Shown here: positions 6,199-8,134 of the stretch, piece after piece | Layout: each line of letters begins with the position of its first letter | How positions within the stretch are numbered: position 1 is the first letter of the stretch | Assembly (NCBI GenBank): GCA_012512865.1 | Contig: JAAZDH010000056.1 | Location: 1 to 8,134 of the forward strand | Origin: Clostridiaceae bacterium | GTDB lineage: Bacteria > Bacillota > Clostridia > Acetivibrionales > DUMC01 | Direction of reading: 5' to 3' | DNA length: 8,134 bases | The notes under the pieces: model-generated | Seen by the model: only the letters and a program-made list of their open reading frames with translations | What the model was told of the DNA's origin: nothing | Database searches by the model: none | Made by a program: the position numbers and the translations under genes

Positions 6199-7086
6199 CT
6201 AAAATGTTTTCTTCTGCTTTAACAAGTTGAATAATTCAATATACCTTAAGTATCTTCCCTGGTCAACACTGCCCTTATCAACATCCCTCTTTACACTGCA
6301 GCCCGGCTCTCCCACGTGGTTGCAGCTACTGAACCTGCACTTGCCAATATACCGGCTGAATTCGGGATAAAAATATTGAAGCTCTTCCGCTTCAATTTCG
6401 ATTAACTCCAGGGAACTGAAACCGGGTGTATCTGCCACGTAGCCGCCAAAGCTCAATTGGAAAAGCTCCGCATGCCTTGTGGTATGCCTTCCCCTTTTTA
6501 TTCTTTCGCTGACATTGCCGGTTTCCATGACCCAGGAACCTATAATCCTGTTTAAAATCGTGGACTTGCCCACGCCGGACTGCCCGGCCAGCACGGTTAT
6601 TTTCCCGGCCAGGTTTTCCCGCAAAGACTCAATCCCCGCCCCGGTTTTTGAGCTCATGGCTATTACGGGGAAACCGGCATTCTTATACATCTTCATTATC
6701 CGGACATATTCCGTCTCAATATCCAGGTCACTTTTATTAATGCAAATAAACGGGGATATATTTTCTTTTTGCGCTATTACGATCAATTTATCCAGGAATA
6801 AAAAATCCGGCCTGGGGTCCTTTACAGAGATAACAATTGCCAACTGGTCAACATTGGCAACAGCCGGTCTTACCAGCTGGCATTTTCTAGGATGAATATA
6901 TTCAATAAAACCTTCGCCTTCGTCTGTATTAATAACCGAAAAACCAACCTTGTCCCCCGGCAAAGGTGTCAACCTGTCTTTCCTGAACAATCCCCTGGCC
7001 TTGCATTCATACAACTTGCAGTCCTCGGCCTTTACATAGTAAAAACCACCAACTCCCTTAACTATTACACCTGTTAATGACTTAAT
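6199..7086 (-). CDS. rsgA: Small ribosomal subunit biogenesis GTPase RsgA, ATT start
   Basis: RsgA is a circularly permuted GTPase that binds the decoding centre of the 30S subunit late in maturation. With the start chosen here it has 295 residues, the normal size. An OB-fold comes first (starting KSLTGVIVKGVGGFYYV), then the permuted G motifs G4 NKSD (117-120), G1 GQSGVGKST (168-176), G2 GRHTT (199-203) and G3 DTPG (219-222), then the zinc site C250, C255, H257, C263. Start choice: the first conventional start is TTG 7014, which would delete the first OB strand. The conserved N-terminus continues upstream without a stop to ATT 7086, which lies 8 nt after GGAAGGAGG; no ATG, GTG or TTG is in frame between. 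The gene follows the PASTA kinase by 149 nt and precedes rqcH by 5 nt. PrkC phosphorylates this GTPase in Bacillus; T164 just before the P-loop could be the matching site. Confidence 0.95.
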   Translation of the reverse strand: MKSLTGVIVKGVGGFYYVKAEDCKLYECKARGLFRKDRLTPLPGDKVGFSVINTDEGEGFIEYIHPRKCQLVRPAVANVDQLAIVISVKDPRPDFLFLDKLIVIAQKENISPFICINKSDLDIETEYVRIMKMYKNAGFPVIAMSSKTGAGIESLRENLAGKITVLAGQSGVGKSTILNRIIGSWVMETGNVSERIKRGRHTTRHAELFQLSFGGYVADTPGFSSLELIEIEAEELQYFYPEFSRYIGKCRFSSCNHVGEPGCSVKRDVDKGSVDQGRYLRYIELFNLLKQKKTF

Positions 7087-7220
7087 AAACCAATCCTCCT
7101 TCCAACCAGGCTTTTGCCCAATAGGTCTATTTCAATGGAACCCTTTCAACAGGTCCCATCTAATAAATTCCTTTCAATTAATTGATTCCCATGCATTCTT
7201 TCCAATTAATTTTTTCCAAT
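7081..7220 (-). repeat. 14-bp-period tandem array in the rsgA leader, about 10 units
   Basis: On the minus strand, units start every 14 bp at 7220, 7206, 7192, 7178, 7164, 7150, 7136, 7122, 7108 and 7094. Examples are ATTGGAAAAAATTA, ATTGGAAAGAATGC, ATTGAAAGGAATTT, GTTGAAAGGGTTCC and ATTGAAATAGACCT. In the first eight, T at position 2 is invariant and positions 3, 4, 6 and 11 agree in seven of eight. The ninth unit (TGGTTGGAAGGAGG) contains the rsgA ribosome binding site and the tenth contains its ATT start codon. The array fills nearly the whole kinase-rsgA gap; no terminator or clear promoter is seen there. Confidence 0.85.
7095..7103 (-). promoter_or_regulatory. Very strong Shine-Dalgarno sequence that fixes the rsgA start
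   Basis: GGAAGGAGG (7103-7095, minus strand) is an extended anti-SD match. The next 8 nt lead to ATT 7086, in frame with the conserved RsgA N-terminus. A TTG directly after the SD (7093-7091) is in another frame and stops after three codons. Confidence 0.85.
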
Positions 7221-7235
7221 GAATCATCCGGGCTC

Positions 7236-8134
7236 TCACGGCAGCGAAGCCCAATCAAGATTGATTTCCATTCGCAATAAATCATCCAGGAAAATCCTGA
7301 CTTTCGTATTGCCATTTTCAGGTACGGGTATATCATCAATATTTATGGGAAAATCCGATTTGCTGACCTGCTCCTCAAATATAATCCTGGTTTGGTTCGT
7401 ATCCGAAGTGGTAACCTGGACCACCGTTTTTATTTTATCCCCGTATAATTCCGGGTTGTTCAACTTGAAGGGAATGCTGACATACTTGGTAAATTCAAAA
7501 TACAAGTCCACCGCGATTTCCTGGTTCACCGTCTCACCTGCGGCAGGCTCCTGTTTAGCCACCCTTCCATTCCCCGGGTCCCTGTCCTCAGGGTATAATG
7601 CACCCACCTTCAAATTATGTTCGTATAACAAAGCCTGTGCCTCGGAATAGGTTTTCCCTGTCAAATCGGGTACCGTGGTTTGCTTTATTTCAGGGCCGAT
7701 GCTTTTATATATGATTACTTCCGTTTCGGGCTTGACTTTTTCATAGGGACGCGGGTACGTTGTTATAACATACCCGGCAGGATATATTTCACTATGCTCC
7801 TCCACCACCCTCGGGCTTGTTTTCAATATCTGCTTTAAGGCAATTTCCGCTTCTATAACGGGCTTGTTCGAAAGATCCGGTATTTCCACCAGTTCCGGCC
7901 CCTTGCTTATTGTAAACTCTATTGAATTATAGCCGGACATTTTAAATTCGGAACCAGGTTCAACGCTCTGGGAAAGTATTGTCCCGGGATCCGTGTCGTC
8001 ATCAAAAATCCAGTTTTCTATAATATCAATATTGGCATTCCTAAGCTCTTCAACTTCTTCATAGAAGTTTTTACCTTCATAATTTTTTACAACGAATTTC
8101 TGTGCTTCGGGAGACATGGAAGAAACTATCACCA
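7236..8134 (-). CDS. prkC: PASTA-domain Ser/Thr protein kinase, C-terminal part (5' end outside window)
   Basis: Only the extracellular C-terminal part is present; the frame is open through the right edge (the GTG at 8132 is an internal Val codon). Numbering from 8132, three PASTA repeats are visible: about 14-80 (NYEGKNFYEEVEEL to FTISKGPE), about 81-147 (VEIPDLSNKPVIEAE to IIYKSIGPE) and about 150-218 (TVPDLTGKTYSEAQALL to DLYFEF). A beta-rich tail of about 80 residues follows, ending DWASLP, resembling the extra C-terminal domain seen in Bacillus-type PrkC. PASTA repeats bind muropeptides or lipid II outside the cell; the kinase domain and membrane helix would lie upstream of this window. 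Identity as PrkC/PknB rests on the PASTA series plus the conserved position before rsgA; a PASTA-bearing penicillin-binding protein is less likely in this context. Confidence 0.85.
   Translation of the reverse strand, partial: VIVSSMSPEAQKFVVKNYEGKNFYEEVEELRNANIDIIENWIFDDDTDPGTILSQSVEPGSEFKMSGYNSIEFTISKGPELVEIPDLSNKPVIEAEIALKQILKTSPRVVEEHSEIYPAGYVITTYPRPYEKVKPETEVIIYKSIGPEIKQTTVPDLTGKTYSEAQALLYEHNLKVGALYPEDRDPGNGRVAKQEPAAGETVNQEIAVDLYFEFTKYVSIPFKLNNPELYGDKIKTVVQVTTSDTNQTRIIFEEQVSKSDFPINIDDIPVPENGNTKVRIFLDDLLRMEINLDWASLP

Noticed and set aside
7219..7650. Plus-strand frame of about 143 codons
   Set aside because: Antisense to the PASTA kinase C-terminus; composition and lack of RBS mark it as a shadow.

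Overview
The window looks like chromosomal DNA of a Gram-positive spore-former-type bacterium, most likely class Clostridia. The basis is gene content: a PASTA-domain Ser/Thr kinase next to rsgA, a full-length RqcH, a thiamine pyrophosphokinase of the ThiN type, a DUF503 (YlxP-like) protein and strong AGGAGG-type ribosome binding sites. Genus cannot be fixed from the sequence alone. Nothing looks like phage or plasmid. The only hints of accessory DNA are a truncated unidentified reading frame at the left edge and a MNT-HEPN pair.

Layout, left to right. (1) 1-143: the 3' end of an unidentified plus-strand gene, then an AT-rich convergent spacer. (2) 261-1281, minus strand: a three-gene unit read leftward, DUF503 protein, MNT nucleotidyltransferase, HEPN protein, with a good sigma-A-like promoter at 1344-1372. 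(3) 1282-1586: a divergent intergenic region with two different short tandem arrays (8 bp and 11 bp) and a perfectly duplicated -10 box in front of rpe. (4) 1587-3023, plus strand: rpe and thiN, separated by a 15-bp tandem array. (5) 3041-8134, minus strand: the 3' part of a PASTA kinase gene (prkC/pknB), rsgA, rqcH and a class I/II aminotransferase gene, converging on thiN with only 17 bp between the stop codons.

How the genes relate. In many Firmicutes the order is phosphatase-prkC-rsgA-rpe-thiN on one strand. Here that cluster is broken: rqcH and an aminotransferase gene follow rsgA, and rpe-thiN lie on the opposite strand. rsgA (30S maturation GTPase) and rqcH (50S ribosome quality control) are only 5 nt apart and probably translationally coupled. 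This makes a kinase plus ribosome-maintenance operon.

Most notable points. rsgA appears to start at an ATT codon placed 8 nt after a very strong Shine-Dalgarno sequence. That leader is itself a 14-bp-period tandem array of about ten units whose last copies contain the ribosome binding site and start codon. Each larger gene-flanking spacer (1383-1438, 1476-1519, 2268-2357, 7081-7220) holds its own array with a different unit and period. The 15-bp array ahead of thiN reads as a pentapeptide repeat in a frame that ends in an ATGA overlap with the thiN start. RqcH carries an insert of about 35-40 residues with an internal 20-residue-period duplication.
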